A stretch of 14,377 bases of DNA, from assembly GCA_043421945.1 (NCBI GenBank), contig JBHOGO010000102.1:1-14377 (forward strand). Direction: 5' to 3'. The position numbers were made by a program, and so were the translations under genes. The notes below the pieces were generated by a model. It made no database searches. It was not told where the DNA came from and saw only the letters and a program-made list of their open reading frames with translations. Source of the DNA: Thaumasiovibrio sp043421945 (GTDB lineage: Bacteria; Pseudomonadota; Gammaproteobacteria; Enterobacterales; Vibrionaceae). Positions 1 to 6,161 of this stretch are shown piece by piece. The stretch's first letter is position 1. Every line of letters starts with the position of its first letter.

Positions 1-127
1 GCATTGAATACACTCGGATTTTGACATCTTGGTAGGATCGTTCAACTGATCACTTTATTCTTAACTGATCGGCATTAAGCCTACGCTCCCCTTTTTTATC
101 AATCAACGATCAAACGAAGTGATGTGA

Positions 128-161
128 TGCCACTACCGCTTTGGCTTTCACCTCAGTGGCA
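128..161 (-). terminator. Imperfect hairpin just downstream of uvrD
   Basis: Seven-base inverted arms (TGCCACT at 128-134, AGTGGCA at 155-161) enclose a 20-nt loop, 8 nt past the uvrD stop codon. There is no T-run on the minus strand after it, so it is not a canonical intrinsic terminator. It could mark the 3' end of the uvrD transcript or be chance. The rest of 1-169 shows only an 8-base direct repeat (AACTGATC at 44-51 and 63-70) and no supportable gene. Confidence 0.25.
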
Positions 162-169
162 GTATCCAC

Positions 170-2344
170 CTAAGCGATAGGCTCTAGCTTAGCGTATTGC
201 GTCACTAACCATTTAATACCTTCGCCATTAAAAGCGACCTGTACTCGGCTCTGTGCGCCACTCCCCTCGTAGTTAATGATCGTCCCTTCACCGAACTTAG
301 CATGCTTGACGCGTTGCCCAAGCGTAAAGCCTGTCTGATTGAAGTTCTCATTCACTGCACTTGCACTGAATCTTCCTTGTGTCGCTGGACGAGATACCTT
401 CGCTTTCATGCGAACTTCTTCAGTGTACTCTTCTGGAATCTCGCGAATAAAGCGAGAAGGGCGATGGAAGTTATCTTTACCATACAAACGTCGCATCTCT
501 GCATACGTCATATAGAGCTTTTCCATCGCTCGGGTCATACCCACATAGCAAAGGCGGCGTTCTTCTTCTAAGCGTCCTGCTTCTTCAACAGTACGTTGGC
601 TCGGGAACATCCCCTCTTCTACACCGACCATAAAGACCAAGGGATACTCCAAACCCTTAGCACTATGCAGCGTCATCAATTGCACAGCATCCGTAAATTC
701 ATCCGCTTGACCTTCACCGGCCTCTAGAGCAGCATGAGTTAAGAAAGCGGTGAGTTTTGGCATATCTTCCGCTTCTTCTGGCACCTCAAACTGACGGGCA
801 GCGGTAACAAGCTCTTCCAAGTTTTCAACGCGAGCTTGTGCTTTCTCGCCACGCTCTTGTTCATACATGGCACGTAAGCCTGAATGACGAATCACCTTAT
901 CCGTTTGATTGTGCATCTCGTCTTCACGAGTATCATCTTCCAGCGCATCGATAAGCTCAAGGAAACGAGCAACCGCCCCTTTAGCTCGGCCTGCTAGTGC
1001 TTGCTCAGCAATCAGCTGCTGGGAGGTAACCCACATCGTTTGTCCACGATCACGCGCCGCGCCACGAATCATCTCTAGCGTTCGGTCACCAATCCCTCGT
1101 GTCGGCGTATTCACGACACGCTCAAACGCAGCGTCATCATTACGGTTCGACATCAGGCGAAGGTACGACAGGGCATCTTTAATTTCCTGACGCTCAAAGA
1201 AGCGCATCCCGCCATAAATACGGTATGGCATTCCTTGCTGAATCAGTGCTTCTTCTAGTACACGTGATTGTGCGTTACTTCGGTATAAAATCGCCGCATC
1301 TTTTAAAGCGCCGCCATTGTCTTGCCAGGTTTTGATCTTTCCAACAACAAACCGCGCTTCATCTAATTCATTAAATGCCGAATAGACCGAGATAGGCTCG
1401 CCTTCCTGACCGTCGGTCCAGAGGTTTTTACCCATACGCTCAGCATTATTTTCAATGAGGCTATTCGCCGCTTTCAAAATGTTGCCCGTCGAACGATAGT
1501 TTTGCTCAAGGCGAATTGTCGACGCACCATGAAACTCATTCAAGAAGCGTTGAATATTTTCAACTTTCGCGCCACGCCAACCATAAATGGACTGATCATC
1601 ATCGCCGACAATCATGACGTGACATTCAGGTCCCGTCATCATACGTAACCACGCGTATTGAATACTGTTGGTATCTTGGAACTCGTCGACCAAAATATGC
1701 TTAAACCGCGCTTGGTAATGGTGACGAATATGCTCTTTATCACGCAGCAATTCATGGCAACGCAGCAAAATTTCCGCAAAGTCGACAAGACCTGCACGAT
1801 CACATGCTTCTTGGTAAGCCGTATAAATCTGTAGCCATTGCTGTTCGATTGGGTCATTAAAGCTTTGAATATGACGAGGGCGCAGGCCTTCATCTTTCTT
1901 ACCGTTGATATACCAAGCACCTTGGCGTGCTGGCCACTGCTTTTCATCTAAGTTTTGCGCTTTGATGAGACGACGTAGCAGACGCTGCTGATCATCACTA
2001 TCGATGATTTGAAACTCTTCAGGCAGATTAGCGTCAAGGTAATGAGCGCGAAGCATGCGATGGCACAAGCCGTGGAATGTGCCATTCCACATGCCAGCCG
2101 TACCATAATCGATAAGTTGATTAATACGGCCACGCATTTCGGCTGCGGCTTTATTGGTAAACGTCACCGTCATGATTTGGAATGGCGTCGACTGCTCCAT
2201 CTGCATTAACCATGCAATACGATGAACCAACACACGTGTTTTACCACTTCCAGCGCCTGCTAGAACTAAGTGATTGCCAAGCGGAGCGGCAACCGCTTCA
2301 CGCTGTTTGTCATTAAGACCGTCGAGAAGATATGAAACGTCCAT
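170..2344 (-). CDS. uvrD: DNA helicase II UvrD (superfamily 1, 3'-5')
   Basis: This 724-residue protein is an ATP-driven 3'-to-5' DNA helicase. In nucleotide excision repair it displaces the incised oligonucleotide and UvrC, and in methyl-directed mismatch repair it unwinds the nicked strand; it acts in the cytoplasm. All SF1A motifs are visible: Q-motif around Q14, Walker A AGAGSGKT at 29-36, TFTNKAA at 61-67, GTFHG at 88-92, Walker B DEFQD at 220-224 and VGDDDQSIYGWRGA at 246-259, followed by LEQNYRS, a TLHSAKGLEYP block and VGMTRA. The C-terminal ~60 residues (FTLGQRVKHAKFGEGTI onward) form the Tudor-like tail found in UvrD/PcrA. Length is close to E. coli UvrD (720). The start is set by homology (MDVSYLLDGLNDKQREAV), since no clear Shine-Dalgarno precedes it. 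It is transcribed divergently from the buf operon. Rep is the nearest alternative, but the N-terminus and tail favour UvrD. Confidence 0.97.
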   Translation of the reverse strand: MDVSYLLDGLNDKQREAVAAPLGNHLVLAGAGSGKTRVLVHRIAWLMQMEQSTPFQIMTVTFTNKAAAEMRGRINQLIDYGTAGMWNGTFHGLCHRMLRAHYLDANLPEEFQIIDSDDQQRLLRRLIKAQNLDEKQWPARQGAWYINGKKDEGLRPRHIQSFNDPIEQQWLQIYTAYQEACDRAGLVDFAEILLRCHELLRDKEHIRHHYQARFKHILVDEFQDTNSIQYAWLRMMTGPECHVMIVGDDDQSIYGWRGAKVENIQRFLNEFHGASTIRLEQNYRSTGNILKAANSLIENNAERMGKNLWTDGQEGEPISVYSAFNELDEARFVVGKIKTWQDNGGALKDAAILYRSNAQSRVLEEALIQQGMPYRIYGGMRFFERQEIKDALSYLRLMSNRNDDAAFERVVNTPTRGIGDRTLEMIRGAARDRGQTMWVTSQQLIAEQALAGRAKGAVARFLELIDALEDDTREDEMHNQTDKVIRHSGLRAMYEQERGEKAQARVENLEELVTAARQFEVPEEAEDMPKLTAFLTHAALEAGEGQADEFTDAVQLMTLHSAKGLEYPLVFMVGVEEGMFPSQRTVEEAGRLEEERRLCYVGMTRAMEKLYMTYAEMRRLYGKDNFHRPSRFIREIPEEYTEEVRMKAKVSRPATQGRFSASAVNENFNQTGFTLGQRVKHAKFGEGTIINYEGSGAQSRVQVAFNGEGIKWLVTQYAKLEPIA

Positions 2345-2376
2345 CGTAAATTACTGGTTATTTATACATAAAAGTA

Positions 2377-2385
2377 AGTATACCA
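2377..2385 (-). promoter_or_regulatory. Possible extended -10 promoter of uvrD
   Basis: On the minus strand the sequence TGGTATACT fits an extended -10 element (TGn followed by TATACT), placing the transcript start about 26-30 nt upstream of the uvrD ATG. No good -35 hexamer lies 16-18 nt further upstream. The overlapping CTGGTAT resembles one half of a LexA box (E. coli uvrD is SOS-regulated), but the second half-site is not recognisable. Confidence 0.35.
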
Positions 2386-2585
2386 GCCCTCCTACGTTGC
2401 GTCGCGCCTCTCTCAGCATTAGCGCCAAAATACCAAGAAGAAACACTTTGCATATCTATATTCTGATCTATGATTAAAAAAAAGTTATTCATGAGTGAAA
2501 TATTTGTATTCCTCCCCCTTTCTTTTATACCGAGAGCGCAGTAAGCGCCAAAAAACAAAGTCAGCCAAACTAAAAAGGAAACGTT

Positions 2586-2843
2586 ATGAAAAAGTCTAAT
2601 CTTGCTCTAGCAACTGCGGTAACAGGTCTTATTGCACTAGGTGCTTCAACGTTATCTGCACCAGCAATGGCAGCAGAAAAGGAAAAATGCTACGGCGTTG
2701 CCAAAGCAGGTAAAAACGACTGTGCAACAAAAACCAGTTCATGTGCGGGTACTTCCACCGAAGATGGCCAATCTGATGCATTCATTATGGTGCCAAAAGG
2801 TCTGTGTGACCGTCTGTCTGGCAGCAGCTCTGAACCGATGTAA
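2586..2843 (+). CDS. bufA: BufA-type DUF2282 bufferin precursor peptide
   Basis: An 85-residue secreted peptide of the DUF2282 family, the precursor of bufferins: copper-binding, ribosomally made and post-translationally modified peptides. Residues 1-29 form a Sec signal peptide (KK at 2-3, a hydrophobic Ala/Leu stretch, then APAMA before AEKEK). The mature part has four cysteines, C35, C46, C53 and C74, in the family contexts EKCYGVAKAGKNDC, SSCAGTS and VPKGLCDRL. In characterised bufferins cysteines are converted to 5-thiooxazoles by an MNIO enzyme; assigning this to the two central residues C46 and C53 here is inference. AAGGAA lies 6 nt before the ATG. The stop overlaps the next start as TAATG, implying translational coupling with the modifying enzyme. 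The upstream gap has no convincing sigma-70 promoter; relatives are often controlled by an ECF sigma factor, and none is encoded in this window. Confidence 0.92.
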   Translation: MKKSNLALATAVTGLIALGASTLSAPAMAAEKEKCYGVAKAGKNDCATKTSSCAGTSTEDGQSDAFIMVPKGLCDRLSGSSSEPM

Positions 2844-3775
2844 TGCCGATGTCTCAGCCTTCTGACAAGGTGGGGGTTGGCTTACGCCACCCCCATTTTT
2901 TTGACTTCTTAAACCATCAGCCATCATTGGGCTGGTTGGAAATTCACAGCGAGAATTTTTTTAATCCGCGCAGTGATGCCAGCCGAATGCTCCATGAAAT
3001 TGCCAAGCTCTACCCCATTAGCTGTCATGGTATTGGGCTATCTCTTGGATCGGCTGATCCTTTAAGTTCATCGCATCTTACCCATTTAAGTGCACTCATC
3101 GAGCGTGTGAACCCAATTATGGTATCGGATCACCTCAGTTGGAGCTCTGTTAATGGACAGTTTTTTAATGACTTACTCCCGCTGCCTTATACAGAGGAAG
3201 CGTTGCAACACTTTTGCCGCAAAGTCGAACAGGTACAGGAGCACATTGGCAGAGAAATGCTCATCGAGAACCCTTCTAGTTACCTAAGCTTTGAGCACGG
3301 TGACTATACAGAGTGGGACTTTCTTGTCGAAATGCAGCGCCGAACAGGCTGTGGGCTATTGCTTGATCTCAACAATATCCATGTTAGCGCGTTTAATCAT
3401 GGCTTCTCTGCCACCGATTATTTAGCGGCTATTAACCCTGCAACGGTCAAGGAGATTCACCTCGCAGGATTTACGGTGAAGCAATTGCCTGAAGGCGAGA
3501 TATGGATCGATACGCACAGTCAGCCAGTGAGCGACCCGGTTTGGAACCTCTATGCATCATGGCTCCACCAGCACGCTGAGCAGCATGGTGTCCCACACAC
3601 CTTGATTGAGTGGGATAGTGATATCCCTCCGCTCGATACCTTGTTGGCTGAAGCAGAGAAAGCCAACGCAATTGTCCATGCAGCAGTAAGTCAGCATGGC
3701 CACTCTGACTTGGCGAAAACAGCTAGCGCGATTGAAGCGATAAGCTCTGCGAGAACGGAGGTCGGTGATGACTAA
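2843..3775 (+). CDS. bufB: BufB-type MNIO enzyme (DUF692), bufferin-modifying
   Basis: A 310-residue DUF692 protein of the multinuclear non-heme iron oxidase family (relatives MbnB and TglH). It has a TIM-barrel fold and is expected to oxidise cysteines of the BufA precursor using O2 in the cytoplasm before export. The acidic, Asn and His residues that line the family's iron site are all present in order: E33 and H35 (WLEIHSENF), H62 (CHGIGLSLGS), D96-H97 (SDHLSW), E142-N143 (IENPSSYL), D175, N178 and H180 (LLDLNNIHV), H206 (EIHLAGF), D223 and H225 (DTHS) and E256 (LIEWD). The length is typical of the family. The start ATG shares its A with the bufA stop; a second ATG two codons later (2849) is possible. 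The gene overlaps bufC by 8 nt if bufC starts at 3768. The active site looks intact. Confidence 0.93.
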   Translation: MPMSQPSDKVGVGLRHPHFFDFLNHQPSLGWLEIHSENFFNPRSDASRMLHEIAKLYPISCHGIGLSLGSADPLSSSHLTHLSALIERVNPIMVSDHLSWSSVNGQFFNDLLPLPYTEEALQHFCRKVEQVQEHIGREMLIENPSSYLSFEHGDYTEWDFLVEMQRRTGCGLLLDLNNIHVSAFNHGFSATDYLAAINPATVKEIHLAGFTVKQLPEGEIWIDTHSQPVSDPVWNLYASWLHQHAEQHGVPHTLIEWDSDIPPLDTLLAEAEKANAIVHAAVSQHGHSDLAKTASAIEAISSARTEVGDD

Positions 3776-4553
3776 TACGAATAAGCCGCTTTCGTTAAAA
3801 ACACTGCAAGATCAATTTGCTCAATCGCAACAGTATCAGCCTCATGGCTTAGAAACGGAGATTCAAGCAGAACAGTTCTCTGTGGAGCAACGTCTGCAGG
3901 TCTATCGCAATAACTTTATTATCAGCTTGAGTGAAGTCTTAACGGCGACCTACCCTGCCTGTCTCGCGGTAGTCGGTGAAGAGTGTTTTTTACAAATAGC
4001 TCGGCAACATGTTCTGCAACACGCTCTCACTTCTGGTGATGTCAGTGATTACGGTGAACATTTCGATAGCACAATTGCCGCGATACCGAGCATAACGGAA
4101 GCCGTTCCTTACCTCTCTGACTTAGCTCGACTAGAGTGGCAGATCGATCGTTTAGCCGCACAAGGGGTGCCATCTCAGGACTTTCCTCTCGCGGCCCTCA
4201 GCGAGTTACTGACTTCTGAAGGCGAGGAAGCATTAGCAAGTGTCATACTCACGCCGCATGGTGCTCTTTTCCAATCGCCCTACGCGGTGGTAACACTATG
4301 GCAGATGATTACGAACGATCAGATAGAGTCACTCGACTTAAACCAGCCAGAACAGGGCTGGATCCAGTATCGAGAAAAAGGCGCGACCCTGCTGGCACTC
4401 GACGAAAATAGCATGGCACTCATTCAATTATCACTAGAGCAACGTCCTCTGGCGGAAGCGAATGAGGGGATGTTGACCATGCTGTCTGAACTAATTCAAA
4501 ACCATGTTTTTTCAGCATTTCACCTAACTTATCAATGCACTGGGAGAGAGTAA
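3768..4553 (+). CDS. bufC: BufC-type DUF2063 partner of the MNIO enzyme
   Basis: A 261-residue protein with the DUF2063 N-terminal domain, the partner subunit of DUF692 enzymes. By analogy with MbnC it probably helps recognise the precursor and complete the modification complex. The family signature QRLQVYRNNF is at 41-50, followed by TYPACLAVVGEECF and PYLSDLARLEW around 114-124. The C-terminal half (130-261) is less conserved and carries no motif I recognise. The open frame reaches a GTG at 3765, but GGAGG at 3757-3761 sits only 3 nt from it and 6 nt from the ATG at 3768, so the ATG is the better start. The start lies inside the end of bufB, and the doxX-like gene begins one base after the stop, so coupling is tight on both sides. 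Confidence 0.9.
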   Translation: MTNTNKPLSLKTLQDQFAQSQQYQPHGLETEIQAEQFSVEQRLQVYRNNFIISLSEVLTATYPACLAVVGEECFLQIARQHVLQHALTSGDVSDYGEHFDSTIAAIPSITEAVPYLSDLARLEWQIDRLAAQGVPSQDFPLAALSELLTSEGEEALASVILTPHGALFQSPYAVVTLWQMITNDQIESLDLNQPEQGWIQYREKGATLLALDENSMALIQLSLEQRPLAEANEGMLTMLSELIQNHVFSAFHLTYQCTGRE

Positions 4554-4554
4554 T

Positions 4555-5028
4555 ATGCTGCAATTGATCACTAAAATTGATTCACTGTCTCAAAAGATAA
4601 CGAAGCCATTAACACCGTTGCTGCTACTGTTCACCCGAATCTGGGTATCGATTATCTTCTTCAAATCAGGCATGGTGAAGTTATCTAGCTGGGACAGTAC
4701 CCTCTATTTATTTGAGTACGAATATCAAGTCCCTGTTATTCCTTGGCAGCTCGCGGCCTATACCGGCACGGCGGCAGAACTGATTCTTCCCGTCTTTATG
4801 GTGCTGGGATTACTCACTCGTCCAATGGCTGCAATACTCTTTGTGTTTAACGCCATCGCAGTCATCTCATACCCTGTACTTTGGGAAGGGGGATTCTACG
4901 ATCACCAACTCTGGGGCATGATGATTCTACTCAACGTATTCTGGGGGGCTGGCGTTATCTCTCTCGATGCCATTGCCGCAAAGCTTGGCGGTTCATCAGG
5001 GATGAAAACGGAAAAGGCTAACGACTAA
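4555..5028 (+). CDS. DoxX-family membrane protein of the bufferin operon
   Basis: A 157-residue inner-membrane protein of the DoxX family with about four transmembrane helices, near residues 19-40, 64-86, 89-108 and 117-137. Charged residues typical of the family lie within or at the ends of helices (R28, K37, E75). DoxX proteins are regular companions of DUF2282/DUF692/DUF2063 genes, as in the gold-induced gig cluster of Cupriavidus; their biochemical role is unsettled, with links to quinone or thiol redox chemistry proposed. It starts one base after the bufC stop with GGGAGAGAG just upstream, and is the last gene before the terminator at 5033-5060. Residues 143-157 are a hydrophilic cytoplasmic-looking tail. 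The family call is firm; the function in copper handling is inferred from context. Confidence 0.9.
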   Translation: MLQLITKIDSLSQKITKPLTPLLLLFTRIWVSIIFFKSGMVKLSSWDSTLYLFEYEYQVPVIPWQLAAYTGTAAELILPVFMVLGLLTRPMAAILFVFNAIAVISYPVLWEGGFYDHQLWGMMILLNVFWGAGVISLDAIAAKLGGSSGMKTEKAND

Positions 5029-5032
5029 CAAA

Positions 5033-5060
5033 AAAGGCGACATCGGAAGATGTCGCCTTT
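5033..5060. terminator. Bidirectional intrinsic terminator between buf and fre operons
   Basis: A perfect 12-bp stem (AAAGGCGACATC at 5033-5044, GATGTCGCCTTT at 5049-5060) closes a GGAA tetraloop, 4 nt after the plus-strand doxX-like stop codon. On the plus strand it is followed by only three Ts; on the minus strand it is followed by a longer T-run (T6 including the stem end). It is therefore the stronger terminator for fre, whose stop lies about 80 nt away, and also ends the buf operon. Confidence 0.88.
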
Positions 5061-5141
5061 ACATACCTGCCACTGAATTCACATCGCTAATACTGAAAGC
5101 TTCAGCCACTGTAAATGGGGCAAACGTTCTAAGCCCGCGTC

Positions 5142-5888
5142 TTAAATAAACGCAAAGGCATCTGCATACATGCGCTCACGATGTGCACCTTTCTCTTCAC
5201 AAAAGCGTTCACGTGCAGCACCCGCCATCTCGAAGCGGCCACAGATATAGATATCGTAAGCTTCTAGGCTGATGAAGTCTTCCGCGACAGCATCAAGAAC
5301 ATTGCCTTCTTTGCCTTGCCAAGCGATGTGATTATTCGACTCGGTATCAGGTGCGTTTTCAACGACAGGGACATAGGTCAATGATGAATACTGCTCAGCG
5401 AGCGCTTTCATCTCAGCATCAGCATAAAGCTGTTCGATATCCCTGCCACCCCAGTAAACAAAAACTGGGCGTGTCGATGATTTATCTGCTTTATCAACAC
5501 TTTCTAAATAGTGCTTAAGAATACTGCGTACGTAAGTGAAGCCTGTACCACCCGCAACCAGAAGAAGTGGGGATTCGCTCTCTTCACGCAAATAAGCATC
5601 GCCTTGAGGGGCCAAAATGGTCATCTCACCATTGTCTGCAAGCTGCTGTTGCGCGAGCTCGACAACTTGAAGTGCCCATGGATTCGCTTCAGCGGCACCA
5701 ATATGCAATTCGATATAGGTATCACTTGGCTGGCTAGCAATCGAAAACGGGCGCTTATCCTCATCAGACAGGCATACCATCACATACTGACCCGCTAAGA
5801 ATTTAACAGGTTGCGATGGAGACAGTACAACTCTATAGGTATGTGGTGCAATTGCATCGACAGACTTTACTTTACATTGAATGGTCAT
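5142..5888 (-). CDS. fre: NAD(P)H-flavin reductase Fre
   Basis: A 248-residue flavin reductase that transfers hydride from NAD(P)H to free FMN, FAD or riboflavin in the cytoplasm. An N-terminal flavin-binding beta barrel carries RPFSIAS at 46-52. The C-terminal nucleotide-binding domain carries AGGTGFTYVRSIL at 112-124, YWGGR at 145-149 and YICGRFEMAGAARERF at 214-229, and the protein ends in DAFAFI exactly like E. coli Fre. It is some 15 residues longer than E. coli Fre (233), the excess lying in polar insertions near 128-139 and 178-188. It is the third gene after ubiD and the ferredoxin; its Shine-Dalgarno AGAGGA overlaps the ferredoxin stop codon, suggesting coupled translation. Reduced FMN is what UbiX needs to make the prenyl-FMN cofactor of UbiD, a likely reason for the linkage. 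LuxG is a close paralogue, but no lux genes are present. Confidence 0.93.
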   Translation of the reverse strand: MTIQCKVKSVDAIAPHTYRVVLSPSQPVKFLAGQYVMVCLSDEDKRPFSIASQPSDTYIELHIGAAEANPWALQVVELAQQQLADNGEMTILAPQGDAYLREESESPLLLVAGGTGFTYVRSILKHYLESVDKADKSSTRPVFVYWGGRDIEQLYADAEMKALAEQYSSLTYVPVVENAPDTESNNHIAWQGKEGNVLDAVAEDFISLEAYDIYICGRFEMAGAARERFCEEKGAHRERMYADAFAFI

Positions 5889-5896
5889 TTTATCCT

Positions 5897-6160
5897 CTAA
5901 TCTAACTGCAAGATCAGATCGCTAGCGGGCTTCGCGAGGCAGGCGAAAATCCACCCCTCTTTTTGTTCGCGCTCTGTTAGCATCGGCGCGAGGTCATACT
6001 CGACCTCTCCTGATGTTAGCTTACACAAACACGTTGCACACGCTCCAACCTGACAGCGGTTAGGTATATTGACGCCTGAGTTGAGCGCTGCCTCCAACAC
6101 AGTATGGTTATTATCACAATAAAAGGTGTGGTTGTGAGGCATCAGGCGTATCGTAAACAT
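5897..6160 (-). CDS. [2Fe-2S] plant-type ferredoxin
   Basis: An 87-residue stand-alone ferredoxin of the plant/adrenodoxin-like fold. The four cluster ligands fit C-X4-C-X2-C-X29-C: C36, C41 and C44 in NRCQVGACATC, and C74 in WIFACLAKP. Two further cysteines (C15, C46) lie outside the pattern. The gene starts 1 nt after the ubiD stop and ends 8 nt before fre, so it belongs to that operon. Such a domain is usually fused to a Fre-like reductase in oxygenase reductases and in the CDP-6-deoxyglucoseene reductase family; here the two halves are separate neighbouring genes. Probable role: one-electron carrier reduced by Fre or another reductase. The recipient is unknown; no oxygenase lies in the window. 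The family call is firm, the partner is inference. Confidence 0.9.
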   Translation of the reverse strand: MFTIRLMPHNHTFYCDNNHTVLEAALNSGVNIPNRCQVGACATCLCKLTSGEVEYDLAPMLTEREQKEGWIFACLAKPASDLILQLD

Positions 6161-6161
6161 C

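Noticed and set aside
1..60. Possible gene ends or starts at the left edge (plus frames ALNTLGF-stop and IEYTRILTSW-stop; minus frame from an ATG at 27)
   Set aside because: All are ten codons or fewer, conflict with one another and have no ribosome-binding site or terminator support.
2370..2386. LexA (SOS) box for uvrD
   Set aside because: Only one half-site (CTGGTAT) is recognisable; the second half does not match, so SOS control cannot be claimed from sequence.
2503..2534. Sigma-70 or ECF sigma promoter for the buf operon
   Set aside because: TTGTAT-N16-TATACC is a weak sigma-70 match, and GTATTC-N19-CGAG does not fit the GTAACC-N16-CGAA pattern I know for the Caulobacter relative; neither is good enough to annotate.
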